Made by a program: the position numbers and the translations under genes
Shown here: piece after piece, positions 16,832 to 26,214 of the stretch
Layout: each line of letters starts with the position of its first letter
Numbering within the stretch: position 1 is the first letter of the stretch
Assembly: GCA_029265715.1 (NCBI GenBank)
Contig: JAJUGZ010000040.1
Span: 1 to 33,848, forward strand
Reading direction: 5' to 3'
Length of the DNA stretch: 33,848 nucleotides
From: Bacteroidota bacterium
GTDB lineage: Bacteria; Bacteroidota; Bacteroidia; Bacteroidales; Prolixibacteraceae
The notes under the pieces: generated by a model
The model's input: only the letters and a program-made list of their open reading frames with translations
Told to the model about the DNA's origin: nothing
The model's database searches: none

Positions 16832-18214
16832 ATGCAAAAAATATTAGTACTGGCCGCAGCCGGGTTCATGGCATTTCAATCAGCAATTGCACAGAATGGC
16901 TCTATCACCGGTCAGGCTTTGAAAGAAATCAGGGCCTCGTATGTACTCGATCCATACACACGGGCCATGGAAAACGCGCTTTCGAACAACGAGTTAAAAA
17001 AACTGGCCTTAAACCGCGCCGGAAGCGATAATATCGACCAATACTTTAAATACAGGACCGACGTTTCGGGCATCACCAACCAGAAAAGTTCCGGGCGCTG
17101 CTGGATGTTTACCTCGCTCAACCTGTTCCGCCCCGTTGCGATGAAACATTTCAACATCGACGCCTTCGAATATTCGGAAAACTATCTGTACTTCTGGGAT
17201 ATTTTCGAAAAATCGAACCTGTTCCTGAACAATGTAATCGCCTCGGCCGATAGTCCATTCACCGACCGAAAAGTAAACTGGTACTTTCGTTCGCCCATCG
17301 ATGATGGCGGAGTCTGGAACTCATTTGTAAACCTGGTAACCAAATACGGCCTGATGCCCAAAGAAATCATGCCCGAAACCAATACCAGCGAGAATACCCG
17401 TCAGATGATCCGTGATATCACAACCAAGCTGCGCGAAGACGGACTGGAACTGCGCGAAATGGTTGCCGCAAAAAAATCAGAGAAAGACATTGAAGCCCGT
17501 AAAATTGCAATGATGAAAGAAGTTTACCGGATGCTGGCCCTCAACCTGGGCGTTCCTCCGGAAACATTTGAGTGGCGCTATAAAAGCAAAGACGGCAACC
17601 TGTCCGACAACAAAACCTACACGCCCCAACAGTTCCGCGACGAAGTTTTGGGCGAGATCAAGCTATCCGATTACGTGATGCTAATGAACGACCCAACCCG
17701 CCCCTACTACAGCCACTTCGAAATTGAAAACTACCGCAACTGCGCCGAGGGCATCAACTGGCACTATGTGAACCTGCCCAACGACGAGATCAAAAAAGCA
17801 GCCATCGAATCGATCAAAAATAACCAACCCTTGTACGCCTCGTGCGACGTTGGCGCCTTCTATGTAAAAGGGTCCGGTGTACTTTCGACCCAGAACTACG
17901 ACTATGAATCAGCGTATGGCGTTAAATTCGGAATGGATAAAAAAGCACGCGTCTTAACCGGAGAAAGTGGTTCGTCACACGGAATGGCCCTCATTGCAGT
18001 CGATACCGACGCCAACGGCAAACCAACCAAATGGCAGTTCGAAAACAGCTGGGGACCTGAATCGGACTACAAAGGGTACCTGACATTTACCGACGACTGG
18101 TTCGACCAATATATGTTCCGGTTTGTCATCAACAAAAAGTATCTGGACGAAAAAACGCTGAAGGCCTGGGAAACAAAACCAACCATGCTCCCACCCTGGG
18201 ACCCGATGTTTTAA
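16832..18214 (+). CDS. Secreted C1B cysteine aminopeptidase (bleomycin hydrolase/PepC family)
   Basis: A 460-residue papain-like aminopeptidase. The signal peptide is residues 1-20, with probable cleavage after AIA. The catalytic Cys90 lies in NQKSSGRCWMF, His383 in SSHGMALI and Asn405 in FENSWG, all intact. The family removes N-terminal residues from peptides and is usually cytoplasmic as PepC. The signal peptide indicates export, as is common for Bacteroidota members. Length fits the family (~440-470). A long palindrome follows at 18224-18264, between this gene and the convergent glycosyltransferase. Confidence 0.95.
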   Translation: MQKILVLAAAGFMAFQSAIAQNGSITGQALKEIRASYVLDPYTRAMENALSNNELKKLALNRAGSDNIDQYFKYRTDVSGITNQKSSGRCWMFTSLNLFRPVAMKHFNIDAFEYSENYLYFWDIFEKSNLFLNNVIASADSPFTDRKVNWYFRSPIDDGGVWNSFVNLVTKYGLMPKEIMPETNTSENTRQMIRDITTKLREDGLELREMVAAKKSEKDIEARKIAMMKEVYRMLALNLGVPPETFEWRYKSKDGNLSDNKTYTPQQFRDEVLGEIKLSDYVMLMNDPTRPYYSHFEIENYRNCAEGINWHYVNLPNDEIKKAAIESIKNNQPLYASCDVGAFYVKGSGVLSTQNYDYESAYGVKFGMDKKARVLTGESGSSHGMALIAVDTDANGKPTKWQFENSWGPESDYKGYLTFTDDWFDQYMFRFVINKKYLDEKTLKAWETKPTMLPPWDPMF

Positions 18215-18223
18215 TCTACCACC

Positions 18224-18264
18224 AGTTAGCTTTTCCAACGTTTAAAACGTTGGAAAAGCTAACT
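18224..18264. repeat. Perfect 41-base palindrome between convergent genes
   Basis: Twenty bases (18224-18243, beginning AGTTAGCTTTTCC) are followed by one central A and then their exact reverse complement (18245-18264). It overlaps the TAG stop of the glycosyltransferase on the minus strand and starts 9 bases after the peptidase stop. It can act as a two-way terminator, although there is no flanking T run. It could also be a dispersed repeat. Confidence 0.85.
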
Positions 18265-19396
18265 AATCCGAGGTATTTAAGGCAATCTGCACGCTGCCCC
18301 ACAACCGCTCGGCCGAGCGGTCCCAGCTAAACTTCTGCTTCTGCCGAAACCCTTTCTCGATCAATGTTTTCCTGACTTCTTCATCGGTATAGATACGGAT
18401 CATGGCATCTTTAATCTGACTCATTACAAACGGATCGGCATACAAAACGGCCGTACCGCCTACCTCTGGCAGTGAAGTGGTGTTGGAGCAGATTACCGGA
18501 ATGCCCGCATTCATCGCTTCAATCACGGGGATTCCAAATCCTTCGAAAAAGGGAACAAACACCATGGCCAGCGCTGCCCCCAAAACCTGATGAAGGTCTT
18601 CGTTCGATAGCCGTCCGGTAAAAATCACATCATTTTTATATCGCATTCCTTCATACGTCCGGTCAATCTCTTCCGTCTTAAACATGGTTTCACCGGCAAT
18701 CACCAGTTTCACCTCGCTTTCAATGCTGGTCCGAAATGCATCGTAAGCCCTGAGCAGACCGCAAATATTTTTCCGCGGATGTAGTGACCCGACAAACAGG
18801 AAATAATCTTTCCCTCCGGAGAACCGCTCTTTTGCCCGGATCTTTTCTTCCTCGCTTATTGGCGTATATTGCGTGTTCACCCCATTATAAACAACATCGA
18901 TTTTCTCCTGATCGATTTTATAGGTCCTGGCAATGTCTTCCTTCGAAAAAAACGAAACCGTTACAATCCGGCGGGCTTTCCGGGCAAACCGTGGAAAGAA
19001 ATAATTGTAATATTTCGATGTAAGCCAGGGCAAATCCTTCGGACGGTGTGCAAAATTAATATCATGAATCGCAGCCAGTTGTTTCACCTTGGTACTCAGC
19101 GACAAATACCCATCCGGAGAAAAAAACAGGTTCGCCTTGTATTTTTTCAGTATGCGCGGAATCTGAAACTCAAACCACAAGTACCACAAAAACGGGTGGC
19201 GCGTAGGTGGCGACAGCACAATTGGCGTCACATTATCCGAAAAAATAAATTCTTCGGAATAAGGACGGTCGAAAATAAACAGGAATTGATGCTCCGGATG
19301 ATTTCGGGTAATTCGCGACAACGTTTCAAGCGTAAACCAACCGATCCCTTCCAGCCGGCCCTTAATCAGCAAACGCGTATTTACAGCGATAATCAT
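18263..19396 (-). CDS. Glycosyltransferase, GT4 (group 1) family
   Basis: A 377-residue cytoplasmic or membrane-associated sugar transferase. The GT-B fold C-terminal domain shows FLFVGSLHPRKNI and the E-x7-E type motif FEGFGIPVIEAMNAGIPVI, followed by SNTTSLPEVGG. The N-terminal domain has a glycine-containing loop near the start (RLEGIGWFT), typical of GT4 acceptor sites. It is divergent from a polysaccharide flippase, so both probably serve surface glycan synthesis (inference). The donor and acceptor are unknown. The start at 19396 lies 17 bases from a perfect -7 element, implying a short leader. Confidence 0.9.
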   Translation of the reverse strand: MIIAVNTRLLIKGRLEGIGWFTLETLSRITRNHPEHQFLFIFDRPYSEEFIFSDNVTPIVLSPPTRHPFLWYLWFEFQIPRILKKYKANLFFSPDGYLSLSTKVKQLAAIHDINFAHRPKDLPWLTSKYYNYFFPRFARKARRIVTVSFFSKEDIARTYKIDQEKIDVVYNGVNTQYTPISEEEKIRAKERFSGGKDYFLFVGSLHPRKNICGLLRAYDAFRTSIESEVKLVIAGETMFKTEEIDRTYEGMRYKNDVIFTGRLSNEDLHQVLGAALAMVFVPFFEGFGIPVIEAMNAGIPVICSNTTSLPEVGGTAVLYADPFVMSQIKDAMIRIYTDEEVRKTLIEKGFRQKQKFSWDRSAERLWGSVQIALNTSD

Positions 19397-19412
19397 AACA
19401 CTTCATTTACTT

Positions 19413-19420
19413 CAAATGTA
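19413..19420 (-). promoter_or_regulatory. Promoter -7 element of glycosyltransferase gene
   Basis: Reads TACATTTG on the minus strand, an exact TAnnTTTG. It is 17 bases upstream of the glycosyltransferase ATG and 22 bases from the opposite-facing element at 19443-19450. Confidence 0.6.
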
Positions 19421-19442
19421 CAAAGTCTGCCTAAAAAAATGC

Positions 19443-19450
19443 TACATTTG
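19443..19450 (+). promoter_or_regulatory. Promoter -7 element of flippase gene
   Basis: TACATTTG on the plus strand is an exact consensus. It lies downstream of the ATG at 19416, so it argues for a later translation start of the flippase (TTG 19485). Confidence 0.6.
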
Positions 19451-19484
19451 GGCAACTTTATCAATCCACAGAAACATCAGCCGA

Positions 19485-20951
19485 TTGAAGCGCAAATTTG
19501 TAACAAACCTGATTTTGCTGCTTTTTCTGAATGTCCTGATTAAGCCTTTTTGGATTTTCGGAATTGACCTTACGGTGCAAAACATCGTGGGCGACGAACA
19601 CTATGGCCTGTACTTTTCGCTCCTGAATTTTTCGATGCTTCTGAATATTATGCTCGACTTGGGCATTACCAATTACAACAATCGAAATATTGCCCAGCAC
19701 CAGCATCTGCTCCGGAAGTATGTGAGCAACATTGTCGGGTTGAAATTTCTGCTGGCTTTTGTTTACGCGTTTGTCTGTTTGGTTGCCGGCTGGCTTATTG
19801 GCTACAACAGCATTCAGTTTCACCTGCTTATCTTTCTAATAACCAACCAGTTTCTAATTTCATTTACCTTATACCTTCGTTCAAATATCAGCGGGCTGCA
19901 CCTGTTCCGCACCGACAGCCTGCTCTCGGTGCTCGACCGCAGCCTGATGATTGCCATCTGTTCGGTCCTGCTTTTCACCAACATCATCAACCACCAGTTC
20001 CGGATCGAGTGGTTTGTGTACGCACAAACAACAGCTTATGTCATCACGGCACTCATCACCTTTGCCATTGTGCTTTCCAAAACCGGCCGATTGAAGTGGC
20101 GGTTCAAACGATCATTTTTTCTGGCTTTTCTGAAACAAAGTTACCCGTATGCCCTGCTCATTCTGTTGATGTCGTTTTACAACCGGATCGATTCGGTGAT
20201 GCTCGAACGCTTACTGCCCAACGGAAAAGAACAGGCCGGAATTTACGCGCACGCCTTCCGCCTGCTCGATGCCTTCTCGATGATGGGCCTGCTGTTTTCC
20301 GGGTTGCTGTTGCCTATCTTCGCCCGGATGATCAAGCAAAAAGATGATATCGCCAGCATGGTCCGATTCTCCTATCTGCTCATTATTGTCCCGGCCATCA
20401 TCATTGCCTTTGCATCATGCTGTTACAACCTCCAGATCATGCAACTGCTCAACTACAGCCATCCGGAGTTATCGGCTTCCATTTTCAGTATTCTGATGTT
20501 AGGGTTTACAGGCATAGCAACCACCTACATCTTCGGCACCCTGCTGACAGCAAACGGCAGTATCAAACAACTAAACCAGATGGCTCTAAGCGGGATGGCC
20601 CTGAATATCACCATGAACCTGATCTTAATTCCACGCATACAAGCACTTGGATCGGCCTATGCCAGCCTCACCACCCAACTTTTTACAGCCATTGCGCAGG
20701 CTGTAATCGCCAAACAGATATTCCGGCTAAATTTTAACTTCCGGCTGATAGGGAAAATTATCCTCTTCGCTGTCTTTACTGTTGTAGCAGGCTTGTTGAG
20801 CAAACAAATTTCCAGCTGGCAGTGGGGTTTTATCGCGATGATTTCGGCAAGTGTACTTTTTGCATTTGCCATTCGTTTGTTCAACCTGAAAGCGCTGGTC
20901 CTTATTATCAGAAATGAACCATCGAACAATGAGCAACAAGTTAACTCCTGA
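19485..20951 (+). CDS. Polysaccharide flippase (Wzx/MATE-like, MOP superfamily)
   Basis: A 488-residue inner-membrane protein with about 12-14 hydrophobic segments. It matches the oligosaccharide flippase type (early ...KPFWIFGIDLTVQNIVG, then GLYFSLLNFSMLLNIMLDLG). Such proteins flip lipid-linked sugar units across the inner membrane. I prefer TTG 19485 (MKRKFVTNLILLLFLN) because the first 23 residues from ATG 19416 are not family-like and a perfect promoter element lies at 19443-19450. The C-terminus overlaps the DUF3267 gene by 23 bases, so the two are likely coupled. The divergent glycosyltransferase supports a role in envelope polysaccharide. Confidence 0.85.
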   Translation: MKRKFVTNLILLLFLNVLIKPFWIFGIDLTVQNIVGDEHYGLYFSLLNFSMLLNIMLDLGITNYNNRNIAQHQHLLRKYVSNIVGLKFLLAFVYAFVCLVAGWLIGYNSIQFHLLIFLITNQFLISFTLYLRSNISGLHLFRTDSLLSVLDRSLMIAICSVLLFTNIINHQFRIEWFVYAQTTAYVITALITFAIVLSKTGRLKWRFKRSFFLAFLKQSYPYALLILLMSFYNRIDSVMLERLLPNGKEQAGIYAHAFRLLDAFSMMGLLFSGLLLPIFARMIKQKDDIASMVRFSYLLIIVPAIIIAFASCCYNLQIMQLLNYSHPELSASIFSILMLGFTGIATTYIFGTLLTANGSIKQLNQMALSGMALNITMNLILIPRIQALGSAYASLTTQLFTAIAQAVIAKQIFRLNFNFRLIGKIILFAVFTVVAGLLSKQISSWQWGFIAMISASVLFAFAIRLFNLKALVLIIRNEPSNNEQQVNS

Positions 20952-21579
20952 AATATTATCTACCGACGATAACTTCGAACTGATCGAAGAAATTTCGCAC
21001 AACAAGCTCCGTGAATTTATTGTCAGGCAGGTCTTGTCGCACAGGCACCTGATCCGCTCCTACGCCATTTACCAGGCCACCATGCTGATGTTGCAGGTAT
21101 TCTTGCTCATCAAAGCGATTATTCTTTGGAACCGCGCTTTGCCCGAAGCCTTGATAAACATCGGTTTGGCTGTTGTATTTTCATTCTCCCTGCTGGTCAT
21201 TCTTCACGAAACCTTTCATGCAGCGGCATACTATCTGACCGGCGCCCGGCGCCTGCACTTCGGCGCTATCTGGAAGAAATTTGTTTTCTACGTGATGGCA
21301 GACCGACAGGTCATCAGTCACCGGAGCTTCAGAATTGTTGCTTATACGCCGCTCCTTCTGGTTAAATTTCTGTGCCTTGCCGGAGCCTTTATTTTCCGCA
21401 GCGAACCCCAACTTTACTTTTTCCTGACAGTGATGTGTCTGCACTCGATGTTTTGCGGGGGCGATATGGCTATGCTGGCATTTTACCGGCTTTACCCCGA
21501 CCGGGAGATTTACAATTTCGACGACCGAAAAGTCGGGAAAACCTATTTTTTTGCCCGAAAAACCCAGAATCCTGTTTGA
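20929..21579 (+). CDS. DUF3267-like membrane zinc-metalloprotease-type protein
   Basis: A 216-residue protein with about four membrane segments (~48-66, 76-94, 138-157, 161-178). A zincin motif HETFH (93-97) sits at the end of the second segment, and Asp179 in CGGDMAML may be the third zinc ligand. This matches the DUF3267 putative zincin peptidase layout. Substrates are unknown. It overlaps the flippase gene end. ATG 20914 is an alternative start adding five residues. Whether it processes envelope or polysaccharide-export proteins is speculation from the neighbourhood. Confidence 0.8.
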   Translation: MSNKLTPEILSTDDNFELIEEISHNKLREFIVRQVLSHRHLIRSYAIYQATMLMLQVFLLIKAIILWNRALPEALINIGLAVVFSFSLLVILHETFHAAAYYLTGARRLHFGAIWKKFVFYVMADRQVISHRSFRIVAYTPLLLVKFLCLAGAFIFRSEPQLYFFLTVMCLHSMFCGGDMAMLAFYRLYPDREIYNFDDRKVGKTYFFARKTQNPV

Positions 21580-21672
21580 TACAACTGGCGCCTCCCCCAA
21601 ACATAAGGAACAATTTTCTGTGAAAATGCTGCGGATAAAAATATCCAGACTCATTCGCGAAAAATAACCAAC

Positions 21673-21696
21673 AAAAAAGGCCCCCTTCCGGGAGCC
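21673..21696 (-). terminator. Intrinsic terminator of gltX
   Basis: On the minus strand GGCTCCC pairs with GGGGGCC (one G-U) around a GGAA loop, followed by six T (complement of 21673-21678). Confidence 0.85.
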
Positions 21697-21704
21697 CTGT
21701 CTAT

Positions 21705-23237
21705 TTATGCGGTTTTGATTTTCGCAACAGCTGTTTTTATTCGGTTAATTGATTCGGCCTGACCAACCAGTTCAAGGATGGCAAACAAATCGGGCCCCGA
21801 ACTGGCCCCTACCAACGCCAGACGGATTGGAACCATAACAACGCCAAAACTCCATTCCTTTGCTTCCATGAAAGCCGAGAACTTTTCTTTAATCACCTCT
21901 GCCTTCCAATCAGTCAGCGTACCCAAGAAAGCCGCAATTTCCTGAAGCTTTTCATTGGTATCGGGTTTCCATTTTTTCTGGATGGTTTTTTCATCGTAAC
22001 TTTTAGGCGCGACAAAGAAAAAGTTTCCCTGGTCCCACAATTCTGAAACAAACTCGCACCGATCTTTAATCAGTGCAACAATCGCTTCCACCTTCGTCAC
22101 ATCCGCTCCAACTCCTTTCTCGTTCAGGATCGGCATGAACAACGAGGCCAACTCGGCATCGCTTTTCTGCTGCAGGTAGTGGCGGTTAAACCACTTGGCT
22201 TTCTCCGGATCGAAGCGGGCGCCCGATTTCACCACGCGCGATAAGTCGAAACTGTCGATCAGCTCCTGCATGGTGAAAAACTCCTGATCGTTGCCGGCAT
22301 TCCAGCCCAACAGCGCCAGCAGGTTTACAAATGCTTCGGGGAAATAACCATCTTCGCGATATCCGCGCGAGTATTCACCCGATTCCGGGTCTTTCCACAA
22401 CAACGGAAAAACCGGGAAGCCCATTTTGTCGCCATCGCGCTTGCTGAGTTTTCCTTTGCCGGTCGGTTTCAGGATTAGCGGCAAGTGCGCAAAGCGCGGC
22501 CGGGTATCTTCCCATCCCAGGGCGCGGTACAATAAAATATGCAGCGGCATCGACGACAGCCATTCTTCGCCCCGGATAACATGGGTGATGAGCATCAGAT
22601 GATCGTCAACCACATTGGCTAAGTGGTATGTCGGCATGCCGTCGGATTTAAACAGCACTTTATCGTCGAGCTGGGCCGTGTTGAACGTAACGCTTCCCCG
22701 AATTAAATCTTCCTCGGTTACATTGGTATTTTCAGGCATCCGAAAACGGATCACATACGGGTCTCCGCTTTCGAGGCGCTGTTTTACTTCTTCCGGCGAA
22801 AGGGTCAACGAGTTCTTCAATCCGTTGCGGGTATGCTGATCGTATGAAAAGACCCGTTGGTTTTCCTCGGCTGTTTTCCGGAGCTGATCCAGTTCTTCCG
22901 GCGTATCGAATGCATAGTAAGCATCACCGCTGGCAATCAGCTGATCGGCATATTGTTTATAAATAGCCTTGCGCTCGCTTTGACGATAAGGCCCCAGGTC
23001 GCCTCCAAAACCAACACCCTCATCAGGAACTAACCCGCACCATTTCAGCGATTCGATAATGTAATCTTCTGCCCCGGGGACATAACGGTTCTGATCGGTA
23101 TCTTCGATACGGAGCAGGAAGTCTCCGCCGTGTTTTCGTGCAAATAAATAATTGAACAAAGCTGTCCGAACGCCGCCCATGTGCAAAGGGCCTGTCGGAC
23201 TGGGTGCAAACCGCACCCTGACTTTCCGGTCGCTCAT
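21705..23237 (-). CDS. gltX: Glutamyl-tRNA synthetase
   Basis: A 510-residue class I aminoacyl-tRNA synthetase that charges tRNA-Glu. The HIGH-type motif is in RFAPSPTGPLHMGG (9-22) and the KMSKS-type motif is GKLSKRDGDKMGF. Length is typical. ATG 23237 gives the standard MSDRKVRVRFAPSPTG start; the ORF extends 36 codons further upstream, but that part is not family-like and contains the promoter element. The gene ends in its own terminator. Confidence 0.97.
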   Translation of the reverse strand: MSDRKVRVRFAPSPTGPLHMGGVRTALFNYLFARKHGGDFLLRIEDTDQNRYVPGAEDYIIESLKWCGLVPDEGVGFGGDLGPYRQSERKAIYKQYADQLIASGDAYYAFDTPEELDQLRKTAEENQRVFSYDQHTRNGLKNSLTLSPEEVKQRLESGDPYVIRFRMPENTNVTEEDLIRGSVTFNTAQLDDKVLFKSDGMPTYHLANVVDDHLMLITHVIRGEEWLSSMPLHILLYRALGWEDTRPRFAHLPLILKPTGKGKLSKRDGDKMGFPVFPLLWKDPESGEYSRGYREDGYFPEAFVNLLALLGWNAGNDQEFFTMQELIDSFDLSRVVKSGARFDPEKAKWFNRHYLQQKSDAELASLFMPILNEKGVGADVTKVEAIVALIKDRCEFVSELWDQGNFFFVAPKSYDEKTIQKKWKPDTNEKLQEIAAFLGTLTDWKAEVIKEKFSAFMEAKEWSFGVVMVPIRLALVGASSGPDLFAILELVGQAESINRIKTAVAKIKTA

Positions 23238-23261
23238 TCTTTTGAATTTAAAAAATTTTTG

Positions 23262-23269
23262 CAAAGATA
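23262..23269 (-). promoter_or_regulatory. Promoter -7 element of gltX
   Basis: Minus strand TATCTTTG, an exact TAnnTTTG, 25 bases before the gltX ATG. Confidence 0.6.
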
Positions 23270-23475
23270 GTAATTTCAATTCGAGGTAAATTAAACGAAC
23301 CTTTAAGATTCTGCCGCAACTCCAGATCAGACCACAAAGCCGCAATACAACACCAACGGCACATTTCGCCGTGCGAAGAACTCCAAAGTACGGCTCAATA
23401 AAACTCAGCTTTTCTCCAACCTCCTGATCTTTCCCATTTTTTTACATGATTTTCAGCACGCTGGAACAAAAACAA

Positions 23476-23505
23476 TTTGCAGATAGCCAGATAGTCCTAT
23501 CTTTG
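23476..23505 (+). promoter_or_regulatory. Promoter of S46 peptidase gene
   Basis: TTTG (23476-23479), 18 bases, then TATCTTTG (23498-23505). Both boxes match the Bacteroidota consensus, and the ATG lies 34 bases further on. Confidence 0.75.
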
Positions 23506-23539
23506 TGCTTTCTTAAAATAGTAGATTTTTATAACGCAG

Positions 23540-25693
23540 ATGAAAAGAATTTTATTGTTTGCCGCTTTCCTGCAGGTTTGTACGATCGGAGTTGTGAAAG
23601 CAGATGAAGGAATGTGGCTGCCTGCTTTGATTCAAAAGCTTAATATCGGCGAAATGAAGGCAATGGGTTGTGAGTTAACCGCCGAAGAAATATACAGTAT
23701 CAACCATGCAAGTCTGAAAGATGCCGTTGTTGCCCTTGACCACGGATCGTGTACTGCCGAACTGGTTTCGGCCGAGGGACTGTTGCTAACCAACCATCAC
23801 TGTGGCTTTGATGAAATTCAGGAACACAGTTCGGTCGATCATGACTATCTTCAAAATGGCTTTTGGGCCCGTACCAAAGAAGAAGAACTGCCCAATCCGG
23901 GGAAAACAGCTTCTTTCCTGATTCGTTTTGAAGATGTAACTGAACGGGTCCAGAAACAGCTGACCGACTCGATGACTGAAAGCCAGCGCAACGATAAAAT
24001 TCGGGAAGTAGCATCAGAAATTGAAAAAGAAGCAACCAAAGATACCCATTACGAAGCCCGGGTCCAACCGTTTTTTAACGACAATAAATTCTACTTATTT
24101 GTCTATCAAACCTTCCGCGACATCCGGCTGGTAGGAGCCCCGCCCAAATCGATCGGAAAATTTGGCGGCGATACCGACAACTGGATGTGGCCACGCCATA
24201 CCGGCGACTTCAGTATGTTCCGGATCTATTGCGATAAAGACGGCAACCCGGCTGATTATTCTCCGGATAATGTCCCCTACCACCCGAAACATTTCCTCCC
24301 GATTTCGCTGAACGGATACAAAAAAGGCGATTTCGCGATGGTACTGGGATATCCGGGCAGCACCAACCGCTATAAAACCTCATTCGGCGTTCAATATACC
24401 ATGGATGTTACCAATGCCATCCGGGTTCAGATCCGTGAGGCCAAACTAAATATTGCAAAAGATTACATGAGCACTTCGCAACGTGCCAATATTCAATATG
24501 CAGCCAAATATGCCCGCAGTTCAAACTACTACAAATACAGCATCGGTCAAAACGAAGGATTGCGTAAACTGCATGTGATCGAAGGAAAACAGGCAACCGA
24601 GAAGCAGTTTACCGACTGGGTAAATGCCGATCCGGAACGCATAAAAAAATACGGCGGGGCTTTAGATCTGATCAAAAAATCGTACACCAACCTCGACGAC
24701 GAAAAAGCCTACGAATACATGGTCGAAGGGATGGTCCGTGGTCCGGAGATCTTCTATTTCGCATACCGTACCCGCCCGCTTTATGATGCGCTGAAAGCGG
24801 GGAAAAACAGCGACAGGATAAGCCTGACCAGCGAACGCGTTAAAAACAGCCTCGAAAACTTTTTCAAAGATTACGACGCCGAAACCGACCGCAAGATCGC
24901 TGCCGCGCTATTCGATATTTATAGTAAAAATGTAGTGGCCAAATACCAGCCGAGGTTTGTATACGAGGTTCGAACCAAGTATAAAGGCGATTTCGACAAG
25001 TTTACCAAAGATCTGTTTGCAAAATCTATTTTTCCGGACGAGAGCAAGCTGGAAGCTTTCTTCAAAAATCCAAGCGCCAAAGTGCTCGAAAAAGATCCGA
25101 TCTTCAACGTAGCGATCGATATTTTCCGAACGCTGAATTTCATCGCCGATGAAATGGACAAAACAACGCCCGACCTTGAAAAAGGGAACCGCTTATACCT
25201 GGCTGGCCTGATGGAAATGATGCAAGATAAGAATTTCTATCCAGACGCAAATTCAACCATGCGACTGACCTATGGAACTGTTGGCGACTACATTCCGCGC
25301 GATGCTGTTCGCTATGATTACTATACAACCATAGCTGGTTATATTGAAAAAGAAATTCCGGGCGACGAAGAATTTGATGTTCCGTCCCGCCTGAAAGAGC
25401 TTTACCAAAAGAAAGACTTCGGTCCTTACGCCGATATCGACGGAACGCTCCACACTTGTTTTACGACGAATAACGACATTACCGGCGGCAATTCCGGAAG
25501 CCCTGTAATCAATGCCAAAGGACAACTGATTGGCATTGCGTTCGACGGAAACTGGGAAGCCATGAGCGGCGACATTGCATTTGAAAATCAACTGCAAAAA
25601 TGCATCAATGTTGACATTCGTTTCGTATTGTGGACCATTGATAAATTTGCCGGGGCCGAAAACCTGATTCAGGAAATGACTATTGTAAAATAA
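23540..25693 (+). CDS. S46 family dipeptidyl-peptidase, DPP7-like
   Basis: A 717-residue periplasmic serine peptidase releasing dipeptides from peptide N-termini. The signal peptide is residues 1-21, and the mature start DEGMW is typical. The triad is His87 in TNHHCG, Asp223 in RHTGDFS and Ser652 in GGNSGSP. The residue 18 after the serine, in AFDGNW, is Gly670. In the family, Gly here goes with DPP7 (hydrophobic P1) and Arg with DPP11 (acidic P1), so DPP7-type specificity is predicted. This rule is from memory. The gene has its own promoter and is followed by a terminator just before rnhA. Confidence 0.95.
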   Translation: MKRILLFAAFLQVCTIGVVKADEGMWLPALIQKLNIGEMKAMGCELTAEEIYSINHASLKDAVVALDHGSCTAELVSAEGLLLTNHHCGFDEIQEHSSVDHDYLQNGFWARTKEEELPNPGKTASFLIRFEDVTERVQKQLTDSMTESQRNDKIREVASEIEKEATKDTHYEARVQPFFNDNKFYLFVYQTFRDIRLVGAPPKSIGKFGGDTDNWMWPRHTGDFSMFRIYCDKDGNPADYSPDNVPYHPKHFLPISLNGYKKGDFAMVLGYPGSTNRYKTSFGVQYTMDVTNAIRVQIREAKLNIAKDYMSTSQRANIQYAAKYARSSNYYKYSIGQNEGLRKLHVIEGKQATEKQFTDWVNADPERIKKYGGALDLIKKSYTNLDDEKAYEYMVEGMVRGPEIFYFAYRTRPLYDALKAGKNSDRISLTSERVKNSLENFFKDYDAETDRKIAAALFDIYSKNVVAKYQPRFVYEVRTKYKGDFDKFTKDLFAKSIFPDESKLEAFFKNPSAKVLEKDPIFNVAIDIFRTLNFIADEMDKTTPDLEKGNRLYLAGLMEMMQDKNFYPDANSTMRLTYGTVGDYIPRDAVRYDYYTTIAGYIEKEIPGDEEFDVPSRLKELYQKKDFGPYADIDGTLHTCFTTNNDITGGNSGSPVINAKGQLIGIAFDGNWEAMSGDIAFENQLQKCINVDIRFVLWTIDKFAGAENLIQEMTIVK

Positions 25694-25716
25694 TTTCAGA
25701 TTTTAATATCAGCCGA

Positions 25717-25744
25717 AAGACCCGTATTTTTACGGGTCTTTTTT
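25717..25744 (+). terminator. Intrinsic terminator between S46 peptidase and rnhA
   Basis: The perfect 10-bp stem AAGACCCGTA/TACGGGTCTT has a TTTT loop and a T run at 25739-25744. The rnhA ATG is only 5 bases beyond. The loop region itself spells TATTTTTA (25725-25732), one mismatch from the -7 consensus. Confidence 0.85.
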
Positions 25745-25749
25745 ATCGC

Positions 25750-26214
25750 ATGACAGCAAACATTACCATTTACACCGACGGAGCAGCCCGAGGAAACCCA
25801 GGTCCTGGCGGCTATGGCGTCGTGCTTTTGTCTGGGCCTCACCGCAAGGAACTCTCGCAGGGCTACGAACTAACCACGAACAACCGCATGGAACTGATGG
25901 CCGCCATTGTTGGCCTCGAAGCACTGAAACTTGAAAACTGCAATGTGACAATCTACACCGATTCAAAGTATGTGGCCGATGCCGTTGAAAAAGGCTGGCT
26001 CCGGAATTGGGTAAAAATCCGCTTCAAGAATAAAAAGAATGCCGACCTGTGGATGCGTTTTCTGAAAGTCTACGAAAAACACCGGGTTCGTTTTGTGTGG
26101 GTGAAAGGACATGCCAGCAATCCGCTGAACGAACGCTGCGACCAATTAGCCGTTACTGCCTCGATGCAACCCAACCTGCTGACCGATGAAGGCTACCTGG
26201 AAAATATGGACTGA
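25750..26214 (+). CDS. rnhA: Ribonuclease HI
   Basis: A 154-residue endonuclease cutting RNA in RNA-DNA hybrids. The four acidic active-site residues are Asp10 (IYTDGA), Glu48 (NNRMEL), Asp71 (YTDSKY) and Asp131 (ERCDQLA), with the catalytic-loop histidine His121 in VKGHAS. Length equals that of the E. coli enzyme. ATG 25750 gives the standard N-terminus, but it lies 5 bases from a terminator T run and has no Shine-Dalgarno sequence. Confidence 0.96.
   Translation: MTANITIYTDGAARGNPGPGGYGVVLLSGPHRKELSQGYELTTNNRMELMAAIVGLEALKLENCNVTIYTDSKYVADAVEKGWLRNWVKIRFKNKKNADLWMRFLKVYEKHRVRFVWVKGHASNPLNERCDQLAVTASMQPNLLTDEGYLENMD

Noticed and set aside
19416-19484. ATG at 19416 as flippase start
   Set aside because: The added 23 residues are cysteine-rich and unlike flippase N-termini. 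A perfect promoter element lies within them.
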